DNA of 64,000 nt from the NCBI GenBank assembly GCA_903813345.2, contig CAIIXF020000003.1, positions 22,272,931 to 22,336,930 of the forward strand, written 5' to 3'. Every line of letters begins with the position of its first letter. Position 1 is the first letter of the stretch. The translations under genes were made by a program, and so were the position numbers. The DNA comes from Owenia fusiformis (lineage: Eukaryota; Annelida; Polychaeta; Sabellida; Oweniidae). The notes under the pieces are model-generated. The model was not told the origin of the DNA. It was given only the letters and a program-made list of their open reading frames with translations, and did no database searches. Shown here piece after piece: positions 1-11,400 of this stretch.

Positions 1-884
1 TTGCGGGTTTCTTTGCTGCCACTTTATAATATTTTCTAAAATTTCAAAAAGCAAGAAAGAAACTTTTGATCGAGTTTTTCTTTTATTTTTGGATTAGAAT
101 ACAAAGAATATATTGGATTGAAAACTACCTGGATAATATGTGTACTTTGTAGGATTGTCACTTCTCAGCCGCAGCTGCACTGGTAGCCATAAATTTTGTA
201 TTTTAGTAAAATCGATTTTAGGATCAGTTATTAAACGCTCGGTAGGCTATCGCTCGTATCCATAATAAGTGTTAACATAAGAGCTAGGCCCAAGTGACTT
301 ACAACCCCCCCCCCCCTCCATTCCACACCGTTCGCTCTCACAGCGAGGAGGGGGATAACTCACAATCCCAATCAATTAGGCGCAGGGGCCTTTTATGGCC
401 TCCATGCAATGTTGCATTTATTGAAGCAATAATTCTGTCAATATTTCAGCAATATGCTAGACTAGCAAACGTTTCCCCAGTTATCGAGTTTTATTTGAAC
501 AAGATGATAAATGACTTTGTCAAGTACCATGAGCAAGGCTGAGCTGTGTACAGTATCACGTGATACCCCACGTGATGCGTCTAATTGAACCCCGCCCCCA
601 AAGTTAGAAGTCCATCTTGTACGAAACTCCAGAGAGGCTGCGGTCCAACGTCCACAATAGTAGTGAAATTTGACCCGAGGAATCCCTGGGAACTACTAAG
701 TCCAGAGTACAAGTCTTGCTGAGCTGGTCACGGTGACCTGAGACGGGAAAATGAGTGACAGATCGTCATCAGAAGGTAAAAATAGAACATCACTAATTTT
801 CAATCATGAGATTTGGAGAAATCACATGACATCATGATAGATTCTAAATCTAAATGGAATATAAATTTATTTATAAATAGATAC
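1..884. other. Left edge, no firm gene
   Basis: I see no supported coding sequence here. The stretch has a poly-C run near 305-318 and a less AT-rich part at about 600-775. The latter ends with an ATG at 751 that opens eight codons (MSDRSSSE) followed by a donor-like GAAG/GTAAAA. This could be a small first exon of the plus-strand gene downstream. However, its phase (1) does not join directly to the exon at 5305, because that join would make a stop, so an extra exon would be needed. It may equally be chance. Confidence 0.25.
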
Positions 885-1215
885 CACTGGCGGATATGGG
901 GGGGGGGCCCAGGGGCCCGGGCCCCCCCCCCTCGGGTGGGCCCAGAAAAAAAAAATTGGGCCCAAAAAAATTTTTGAGCAAAAAAAGGCCTTGTGGCCCC
1001 AAAAAGTGGGCCTTTTTGGTCATAAATGGGCCTTCTAAGGCCTTATTTTTTCATTTTAGGCCAAATTTTGAAGAAAATGGGCCTCAAAATTTCAAAATTT
1101 GGGCCCACATTTTGGTTTTAGGGGCCTAAAAATTTTTTCCGCGCAAGCGCGGACATTTTTTTCTCGGGCAAGAAGTTTGGGCCCCCCCCCTTGTTGGTTC
1201 CCAGATCCGCCCCTG
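885..1215. mobile_element. MITE with GGCGGAT inverted ends, very G/C-run rich
   Basis: The ends are inverted copies of one another: CACTGGCGGATATGGG on the left, and the complement of the right end reads CAGGGGCGGATCTGGG. A GATAC pentamer sits directly outside both ends (880-884 and 1216-1220) and looks like a target-site duplication. The inside is built from GGGCCC, poly-G, poly-C and poly-A runs, which is unlike the AT-rich flanks. Short open frames here are low-complexity by-products. The superfamily is not decided; a 5-bp duplication alone does not settle it. Confidence 0.7.
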
Positions 1216-2028
1216 GATACTGTTACCTTGCTGAATAGGTAAGTTACATATTTGTTTGTTTGTTTACTTCTGTTTTGATGACTCTGCGTGTTTGCTTTTA
1301 TATCACATGGTCGACTGAACACACATGTGCATGTTCAATGGTGCACAACTTTTAAAAGCTCAAGAAATATGGAATTAATTTAATAACACAACAGTGTCTG
1401 TACACTACATATACACATGTAGTCTATTGCTTATTCTCAAGTACTTCTCAATATTTGGCTTTCACTTTAGAATAAGGTGGTAAACAAAGACTATGCTAAT
1501 CTTGGCTTGTGGTACTTTTGTATACTGGTATCATGTATACACATTCAGTGTCAATTTCACCCTCTAAATGATATTACTTTCCAAAATAGGGATCTTGTTT
1601 CACTTTATAATTTATCCTTGGATAACATTAGAGAAAGTAAAACATTGTGTATCAAACTCAACTCATGTAAACAAATATTAGGAGCATGGTGCATTGTTAT
1701 TCAGTGCTTTATTTTAACAAAAAATGATTGCCTCCAATTGATCATTTTTGAGTTTTAAATTTGAAGATTTTTTTGCAATGATCCTGATGGTGATCCCAGG
1801 TCAAGACATTGATGGTGAAGATTTTAGTAATGAAGGAAAACCTTTTTAAAATATGCATCTCTTTTATTGTATTGTCTTGTGTATTTAGTGCTAATATGTT
1901 ATAAAAACCCATATTTCATGTATGTAATATTAACATTAACGTTTTATTAAAATTCACTTGTTTTGGTCACATTCAAATCAATCGTATCAATTTTGATAGG
2001 ATTTGTTGTATGGTTGCAGTATACAGAC

Positions 2029-2195
2029 ACCCAGCTTTTGCCAAAATTTCCAGGGGGGAAGGTTCACATTTGACAGTTTTAGCCCCAAAATGGTCAAAAT
2101 CACTCGAAAAGTTATCATAATGGTGAAAAACTGCATGATTTTTAAAAGATTTTTTGGGAAGGGGGGGGGGGAGAAAAACCCTAGGTAGGATAGGG
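2029..2195 (+). mobile_element. Partial copy of the G-run MITE (GCCCGTAGCCAGG family)
   Basis: This matches the inside of the better copy at 19421-19590: TTTCCAGGGGGG, then TTCACATTTGACA, a GCCCCAAAATGG-like segment, AAAACTGCATGATTTT and a long G run. The terminal GTAGCCAGG ends are decayed. It is a non-coding relic. Confidence 0.6.
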
Positions 2196-2610
2196 GGAGA
2201 GGTAATGAGGTCTATTTACTAATTTTAGAAACATGGAATCCATTTGAATCATTTGAAGACACTATATCACCAGACTTTAGTTTTCTTTAGTTTTTTCTCA
2301 GCTACTGAGCTTATATATCCACTGAGGATTTCTTTATTTTATTGTTTCACATGACAGGTTGACCTGTTGGTGGCATGGAATGATACCATGAACATAATAG
2401 GACACAAGAAACAATTTAAAGGCTTATGAACTAAGAGTATCATCTGGTCATGTTTATTTAACTACTCTAACATGTCTTCACTATGATGACTCTTATTTTC
2501 TTAGTTTTTTTCTGGAGTACAAGATGATACCAGAAACTGGATATCATTACATGTTTCGTAGTCAATGACTTTGGTTATTGTCATTTTTTGATTGTGCTTT
2601 AGCATCACTG

Positions 2611-2730
2611 ATTGCAAATGTAGTATTTTCCATCCTTCTCATTACAAATGTAGTATTTTCCATCCCACTCACTGCATATATAGTATTTTCCAACCCACTC
2701 ACTGCAAATGTAGTATTTTCCATTCTATGT
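2611..2730 (+). repeat. Tandem array, 30-bp unit, four copies
   Basis: Four consecutive 30-bp units begin at 2611, 2641, 2671 and 2701. Each carries a CAAATGTAGTATTTTCCAT-like core, with a few substitutions between copies. Because 30 is a multiple of three, the array gives short open frames on both strands; these are not genes. Confidence 0.85.
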
Positions 2731-5304
2731 TTATATTTAAATCTTAAGAACAATGATACTTTATTTAAGAGTACTTCCTTTTTATTTTAGTCACATTTCC
2801 ATGAATTGCTGAGCTCATGTTTCTTACAGTACTTGTGTTTCATCATGTCTCAACAATTTCTCCATTTTCAAAAGTTGCACATTTTGGGAAATAAGCTAAT
2901 TGTAGCAGGGTTCCTGAAGGGCACCCCAAGAAAATATGGCAAAATTGAGTAATTGTTCTATGTATGTGATGGTTGAAGGGTCACCTCAAGGCATTTTAGC
3001 GGCTGTGTATAAGACAGGATATGTTGAAAAATTTAAGCAAAAAAGCTCAGAGCTTCCGATGTGATGTATAGCACACTTTTATTTTCAAAGTTTGATACAT
3101 ATGATATAAAATTTATAAATACACATAAACGATAAATGTTGTTGATTGTTTAGAATCAGTTCATTAGCCACAGCTGCTTATGGGCATGGCCTCAACAAGA
3201 TGTTAGATACAGAAAATGTACAAAAATGGCCACATATCGAGGATTATTCTAGGTCGGCTGTTCACCTATGTCTGTATTTGGGGCTTGAAATAGAGCTTGT
3301 TAAATGATGAATTCAAGTATTTGCATATTTCGGTTAAGTTAATTATTAACGATTGTAGATAACGTATGATATGAACATGATTATTAGTATGGCCTCGTTT
3401 TCATTTTGTGTTTTTCATCCGTTTTAGAAATGATTCAAAAGTGTTACTTTTCTTCTGTGTCAATTGATATTTTCACGATCATATTTTATATTATGGAATT
3501 TTTGATCAATTACTTTTCAAAATTAAAAATAACAGATAGAGATAATCAGTTCTCGATGGCCTAAATAATTATCAGAAACAAGATGGCCGGCACCCGATGA
3601 AGATTAAATATATTGCATGATTACAAGGGTTAATGATTAACTCTATCTTAATATGGAATAAAACGACAACAACATGAAGGAAAAGGATACCACAGAAGGA
3701 GATAACAAAGGAAATTCACATTTTCAATGTAATTAATGTATTATTTTAAGTGGAACTATTGCTCCATTTGAAAAATGAAAGAAAATCTGCATTTTGTAAA
3801 TTTAGCTATTGTATATCATTTATTCGATAGTTATTACCTTATAATAAAAATTGTAATGGTGTGTCCTACAATATCTCAATAATAAATATAGCACAAATAA
3901 TGTTGTTGGGAAAATAAGTAAAAGCCCAGGAATAGGTAAATCTTTAGAGACACCTATAATACCACTTGTGTATGTTCTTATGTATGACCAGTACAGGTAT
4001 TTATAGAGTTTATTTGGTTAGTTTTCCCTTTTAAAAATCACACAATTTTATGATTCCATACTTTATCTTGTATTTGTGGTTTTATAATGATAGAATCCTT
4101 ATCACTTGTCAACAGTATCAAATGAAGTGGCAATATAGTTCCCTCCTTTGGCAGTTCTATAAACTTCCTAATACACACTTCAAATAAAGGAGTTCCTTTC
4201 CCAACTTCCCCTATATCGTATACACAGTCACCTGACCAAGATCAACAAATCAGGTAAAAGAGCTTGAGGTGATACATACTGGTTTAAAACTTGGCTTTAA
4301 CTAGATTAACAAAATTATACATGTAGCTAGTATGGACACCTATTGTTCAAATATTGTTTTTTTTATGGTTTCACAAACCAAATGTTTTATGTTAATATAG
4401 CGCTTCTCCTGGATCGCTTCAAAATCCATGGATATCATGAGAAAGTTAAAGATAAGTTGCACAAATTCAAAGTTTGCTTGCTATGTTTTCTTTCTGACTG
4501 CATGAGTATTAGTATATAAAAGGCCATGTGATTTGACACAAGAACAGCCATATCATTCAGTCTCCTTAAGGAGAAGGCTCTCCATCATTATTTCCTGGAG
4601 GAAAGTTTTCCAACTATTTTCCGCCAAAGGAAAAAACTCCCCAACTATTTATTGCAAAAGTAAATTATTTAACACTTAGGGAGAAGCTTTTCAACTATTG
4701 TCTCTTGATGCTGAAACCCTTGGTGCTCTCAGTTAAATTTCATGTAGGGATAATTTATGTGGGGTCTACTTTTTATCCTTCATTTCTCCTCATAAAGATA
4801 CTTTGATCATGCACTCTTTTCTACTGAAGATTATTCTTTTTTTGTCTTGGTTACATCTTGATGGCCCAAATAGTAATTAGTATTCTATGTATAAAACAGA
4901 TATGAGAGGCAGTTTGGATACTGTTAACTTTGTGATCATCCTAAAAAGAGTTGTCATGGCCTTTCAAGTTTCAAATGAGTTTGGATGTGAAATAATGCCA
5001 CTCTGTTAAATGAAGGCATAAAGGTCTGTTACTGAATTTTTATTGGCCTATTTTGATTGGGTAAATGACATGTGTTGACAGTCACCAATTTTTTGGTGAA
5101 TGGTGTTCATGGTGTAATAGATGTTGTTTGGAGTTTGACGTCTGTAACAAATGGCAGGTGGAAATATTTTGCATGTTACTGCCTTGTTTGTTGAATGTAA
5201 TGGATGCATCAGCATACCCTTTTCAAGAATTTTCACATCTAAAAAGCTATATCAGATCTATCCTAGTCAGAGGTAATAATTATTACTAAGCATCTGTGTC
5301 ACAG

Positions 5305-5431
5305 GGTAACAATCCAAATATGTCTTTTGTAGATGACTCTAACCAGTATGCACCGCAGGGAGTCCAGTACACAGACCTACAGAATGCCAAGCACTTCATA
5401 CAACAGCAACCTCAGTCACATATAGTTCAGG
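5305..5431 (+). CDS. HNF4: Candidate N-terminal (A/B domain) exon of HNF4
   Basis: A CACAG acceptor precedes GGTAACAAT and the exon ends CAGG/GTAATG. It encodes 42 residues plus one base, rich in Gln and Asn ([15 protein letters not shown], then [17 protein letters not shown]). The phase-1 end joins the DNA-binding exon at 25043 to give [10 protein letters not shown]. An N-terminal Gln-rich activation region fits HNF4, but A/B regions are poorly conserved, so the link rests on phase, strand and absence of another gene between. The alternative is an unrelated open stretch. An internal Met (NMSF) could serve as start. Confidence 0.55.
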
Positions 5432-8400
5432 GTAATGGTATTTTTTTATACATTGCAGTGATCTCCCCATCGTTGAATAAACTTATGGGGTACTTCACTC
5501 CGAGTTCAAAATTTGGATATTTCATATTGACAATCTTCTTGCACCAAATTATGAATTTGGAAATTACATTCCATCATGTAGATAATCTATTTGCACCCAG
5601 TTAAGAATTTCCTGTATTATCACCAAGATTTTGATTTAACTTGCATTATGATAAAAGTTTGCGTATTTGATAAAAATTCGGTCAACATTTTTGATTGGTT
5701 GATTGCTCTTCTATTACCAAAGAGTGCAATTGACACAGTCATTGTTATATACTTTTCCTGGAGACAATAGATAGATCTAAAGGATATATACTGTTCCTTC
5801 AAAGTCAGGGTTAGAATAATTTTCACAATTCAAAAGATAAGGCCATTGAAAAAAATTTCTGAGGAGAATATACATGTACTATTGCATGTAGCTTCTTTAA
5901 ACTAGCAGGTTCCTTTTTTGGACAGTTCTAAATCAAGTTTATTTTTAGCTGAATAATGTGACCTTAGAATGACTCCTGTGATAAAAGTAACAATTGTTTT
6001 TTTGAAGAATAGTCACCCTTGATTGATAACTTCAATGTGTGATGCTTGCAATTCGAACAAGACAGAGTGATAAATTATTACATGTTAAAGAGCAAAATAG
6101 CTATCATGTAGTTTACCCAGCATGCCTAAAACCTAATCAGATCATGGCACTAGTTTGCTCTTGCACTTGTAAAAAATTCAAGTTGAATGAATAAGTGGTT
6201 TTCCTGGAATTTCAATGAAATGATTTATTTGATGCCTGCCTGCATGCCCATCAGCACAAGAAGGTTATTAGCATTGTTATTTTCATTGTTATGGTGAAAA
6301 AAAAATTCCAAATGTGCCAAACTGGACCAAGCATATCCCTATTGGATCGAGGCTCTCTGTAATAAAACATATTATGGCAAATTAAACGGATGTTGTTCAA
6401 GAGGGCCCTCGAGAGCACCTGTTGAAATGTGTTTATACTTTCGATGACATATATGTTCCATCATCACTAAAAGGTGTCAGGTATAGTAAAAAAAAGTTGT
6501 TCTTTTCACACATATTGAAACATTCAAGATATTTTTTCTTTCTGAAGTTCCATTTAATTGGTAATATCCATCTATTATCTACTATCTGCTGTCCATTGGT
6601 TGTAAGGTGGTTGTTTGTTTACCAATAATTTTGCAAGAACTCTGAAAATATAAACAGGGTTACAACAGGATGTTTTAGACTTCAGTTTGAGGCCTTGACC
6701 TGAAAATCTTGAAGTTTACCATCTGCGTCTCTCAAATAAGTAAAAGTGGTAATAGTATGAAAATATAAGATATACAGGTAGTAGAAAAATGTATAAAACA
6801 AGGCATTAACCTGCAAAATGTCCCCACCTGCCATTTGTTACAGACACCAAACACTGAATGGCTACTGCTGGCTCTCAAATACCAAACACTGAATGTCAAA
6901 CACCTTCCACAAAAAAGTTGGAGACTATAACAATATGTCAACACTTGTAGTGGTGACATAATAAATATGAGCAAACAATAAAATGATATTAACATTTGTA
7001 TTACTTCAAGAAAATAAAAATATTAGGTAATTTATCCAGGGTTTAGAGAGAAAAGGTGTGAAATTGCCATGACAATAGATATTTGAAGCCCAGGGTTACT
7101 ATGTTGATTTACCCTTGAGTTGTTGTTGAAAACTCCTCCAAAGGTTCTGGGAAGGGTCTTTTATCCAATGGCCTAATCTGGATTTAACCTTAAACCTTTA
7201 TATTAAGCATTCTTTGGACCCTCCAGATTTTGACCCATTTTACTCAAAACCTTTTTATATTTTTTAACATTGAAAAAGGACGGAATATTTTTATTGGTTG
7301 GTATCTAGGTTACAGGTCATTCTGACATTGATGTCATATCAGTGTCAAGAATCTATGTTGAATCTCTCCCTTTTGTACATTTCCCCTCTTAATATAAGGA
7401 ATGGGGGACATGGGCAGTGGTTGTTCCTTCAGGTAAACCTTAACGCTACGCATCTATGGAACATCCTTTTTGTACGCACATTCCTAAAATACTTACTCAT
7501 ATAGTTATATTTGGATAAAATTAACAATGGTTAAAAATGCTTTTAGGGGAAGAATCTACATGTCATGACACTAAAATACAAAGTCTGCTAATAAAATTTA
7601 TAAGATGCTATAAGTTGGACCCATAATCCAAAGATAATATGCCTTATATGGACTATGATGGCATCTCTAAAAATTGATAATGACTCATTGAACAAATTAT
7701 GTTGAACCCATTGCTTAATGATTAAGGAATAAATAATGATAGGCCATTCAATATGGTGAAATTCAGCACGAGTTGGACAGAATGTCGTACAAAGCACGAA
7801 CCGAAGGTGAGTGCATTTGTACTGACATTCTGTCCAACGAGTGCTGAATTTCACCATATTGAATGGCCTATCATTATTTATTCCGATTCAAACATATAAA
7901 AAATGAAAACATTGTTCAGAGAATTGGGGATTGGAGCTACATGAGATACACCAAACTCGAGCTTGCTGTTATTTTCGCCATTCCCAGGTGTGACGTCACA
8001 ATGCAAATACAATACGTAGATTCCCGGATGATTGGATAGAGCACATTCGTGCATCTATGGAGAATTAGAGAACGTTCTATATTGGCTATGCTGCATTCTG
8101 ATTGGTTGAGAAATTCAATTAGAGCACGGTCATGTTTGAATCTTGATTCAATATATCTTGTTTTTAACAATGAATCTATACAGAAATGATGTCAAGTATC
8201 AAAGCCAAAGTATCAAAGCCAGAGCATTGAAAGCTATCTATTTTATATTTTAACCTTTTGGCACATACTATTTATGAAGATGAAAATCTGAATGAATGAA
8301 TACCGAGTCTTTTAATTATCTATATAATATTTTTGATTTTGATGGTTTTCAAATATACCATATTTGCATAATAACTGTAGGTTGCTACTAACAACTGTTG

Positions 8401-11400
8401 CTGTTACTTTATATATATTTTTTTGTAATTGATTATTGGATTAATTTGTTAATTAATGAGCCATTGTTTTTGCTTGTTTTTGTTCTCTAATGTTGCCCCT
8501 TGTGTTCTCATTCTCATATTGTAAAAGTACATAGATCCGTCTTCCAACATTTCAAAATAGCAAATGTGAAAAGTTCACATTACAACCAGGCCAATTTGTA
8601 CCTCCAAATAATATCTGGAAATCCCAAATGAATACTTGCCTCAAAGTACCCAACAGTAATTTCTTTATATATTAAAAGTATAACAGGAAAAGTACATTCT
8701 CTGTATTGCATAGGACATGAGCACTTTGTGTAACTTTATCTAACTTAGTCATTGTCACATGTGAGTGTTAAACGAAAACATGGTATCTTATTTCATTGTT
8801 AACCTCTTAACATCCCTTGGAGAACCTAAAACAATCATTCAAATATTTTCAAAGCAAAAAAGATCTGATTTTCATTTTCATTGTCAAAGTGTTTAAACAT
8901 CTATATTCAATGTTTAACAAGTGTTTCATGAAATATTGAAGTGCGATTGTGAAATTATATTTTCAGCTACAAGGGCGATCAGCTGTTATGGAGTCATATC
9001 TGGGTTAACTTGGCCATAAAGTTCCAGGGCCTGCTTGTGCATTATACCAGATAAAGAAAACATATTGTTTGTTACAGCGATTACCATTGAAATATATGGA
9101 GCAGGTTTTTATCTGGGGTTGTACGGTTTTTAACAGGATATCGTAGTTGTTGGCAAAATAGAAAACTAGTTCACTGAAACTTTTAGTTGCAGAGACGAAT
9201 ATGATGAGAAAGTTCGAACCAAAAAAGAAGTCCATGTGATTTTTAAATAGATAAGGATTTTTCCAGTTAAACTAGTTTTAGTTCACCTAAGGAAAATGCC
9301 TGCTTTCTGGCAAGAAGGTATGATTTATAATAGTATATATTTCAATGAAAGTACAAGCATGATAATGTAATTTTTATTTAGTAATTTAGTTTTACATGTA
9401 TAAACATCTTTATCACATTTGTCACATTTTATAATGTTTGTCATCATTGCTGTATCTGTCATCTTTATCACATTTATCTCTTTTCATCATCATTTTCATT
9501 TCTTTCATCTTTATCTCATCATGTTCATTGACTTATCCGTCATATTTGTTACTTTTCATCTAATTTGTCATCACTGCCCTATCTGTCATATTTATCAGAT
9601 TTGTCACTTTTCACCATGTTTGTCATCATTGCCATTTCTGTCATACTTATCAGATTTGTCACTTTTCATCATGTTTGTCATGTTTTTCATATCTGTCATA
9701 TTTATCACATTTGTCGCTTTTCACTTTTCATTGTGTTTGTCATCATTCTCATGTCTGTCATATTTATCAGATTTGTTACTTTTCATTATTTTTGTCATCA
9801 TTTTAATCACAATGGTCACTTTTCATCATAATTGTCATCATTTTCATATCTGTCATATTTATCACATTTGTCTCTTTTCACTTTTCATTGTGTTTGTCAT
9901 CATTCTCATTTCTGTCATATTTATCAGATTTGTCACTTTTTATCATGTTTGTCATCAATGTCATATCTGTCATATTTATCAAATCTGTCACTTTTCATTA
10001 TGTTTGTCATTATTTTAATCACAATTAATGGTCACTTTTCTTCATGTTTGTCATCATTGTCATTTCTGTCACATTCATCACATTTGTCACTTTTCATCAT
10101 GTTTGTCATGTTTTTCATATCTGTCATATTTATCACATTTGTCGCTTTTCACTTTTCATTGTGTTTGTCATCATTCTCATGTCTGTCATATTTATCAGAT
10201 TTGTTACTTTTCATTATTTTTGTCATCATTTTAATTACAATGGTCACTTTTCATCATAATTGTCATCATTTTCATTTCTGTCATATTTATCAGGTTTGTC
10301 CACTGGCTATATCATATTTGTCACCATTGTTGACACTGCCAGTTTCATCATTTTGCCATCATAGTAATATCGTCATTGTCATTTGTCAGCTATCTTCTTT
10401 GTCTTTTTCATATTTTTCATCTTCTTCGTAATGTAACTGTTATGTTATGTTTATGTTCTTATGTTATGTCAGGCTCGTAGCTTGCTTTTGCCAAGGGGGT
10501 TCACTTTACCGAAAAATTCCAGGGGGTTCACCTTGACAAAGGAGTGGTATCGATATGGAGAACTGAATTCAAAAATGTTTTTCTCTTAAACCAATCATTG
10601 AAAACATTCTGTAAAAAAACACGGTATTTTGTGTAATGTTGACTGATTGACAACAATTTAGTGCGAAAATTATTTAGAAATATTTTACGTAACTGTTTTT
10701 GTTAACATTTTTTGTTTTTTTAAGTGCAACTTTTTTTGCTCCTTTCTACCAATTCTTGAGAATGAAATAAAATGTCTTTCCGAACCTTGTTGGAACAAAA
10801 TAGCATATACAGCATGTTTTTAGACCTCTCAATATTATAGTTATACAAAGGAATTTTTGGTTGATTTTAAAAAGTATTCAAAAAATTTAAACAAAAACCC
10901 CGAAATAGATAAAACCTTAGATAAACCATTAATTTCATTAACAAGATACTTTTTTTAAATCAACCAAACTTTCCTTTGTATGATTACAATATTGAGAGAC
11001 ATAAACACGTTGTGACATAAACGTTGTGTTTATGTCATTTTGTTCCAATGAGGTTCCGATAGATGTTTCATTTCTTTCCGAACATATGATACCAAGAACA
11101 AAAGAAGTGTCCGATGTGTTTTCAAAAACAATAAAGATGAATTATATATATTTTTCAAATTATATTGTTACCATTCAAAAGATGACTATTAAATTGAAGA
11201 TGTGTTAAAGTTTTAGATTTTTTATGACTGGTTTAAGAGAAACGTATGTTCAAAAAGTTCTCCATATCGATACCACTCCTTTGACCCCAAATCACACGAA
11301 AAATGCTCAGAATCATGAAATACTGCATGATTTTGAAAGAACTTTTGGCTAGGGGGCTACAGACCTGTATGTTTTGATGTAATGTTATGTTTATGTTATG

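Larger units (their letters stand above)
1216..5304. other. Upstream region of the HNF4-like gene, non-coding
   Basis: AT-rich DNA without a convincing exon. It holds a partial G-rich MITE at about 2029-2195, a 30-bp tandem array at 2611-2730, and degenerate ~45-bp motifs with CCAACTATT at about 4580-4700. A fragment of a dispersed repeat lies at 5130-5195 (GTCTGTAACAAATGGCAGGT), seen again at 6.8, 15.2, 22.8 and 41.6 kb. Any promoter or first exon of the receptor gene would lie here or further left, but none can be pinned down. Confidence 0.4.

Noticed and set aside
751-775. First coding exon of HNF4 (MSDRSSSE)
   Set aside because: Joining its phase-1 donor to the 5305 exon creates a stop; kept only as a weak possibility.
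896-1129. 77-aa Gly/Pro/Lys-rich open frame
   Set aside because: It lies wholly inside a MITE with poly-G/poly-C and poly-A runs; low-complexity by-product.
7298-7504. Open stretch ending at a donor-like CAG/GTAAAC
   Set aside because: The reading frame shows no family motif and no partner exon in phase; not enough to call an HNF4 exon.
9419-10431. 199-aa open frames rich in Phe, His and Ile
   Set aside because: They are translations of a minisatellite in several frames, with no family resemblance and no gene signals.
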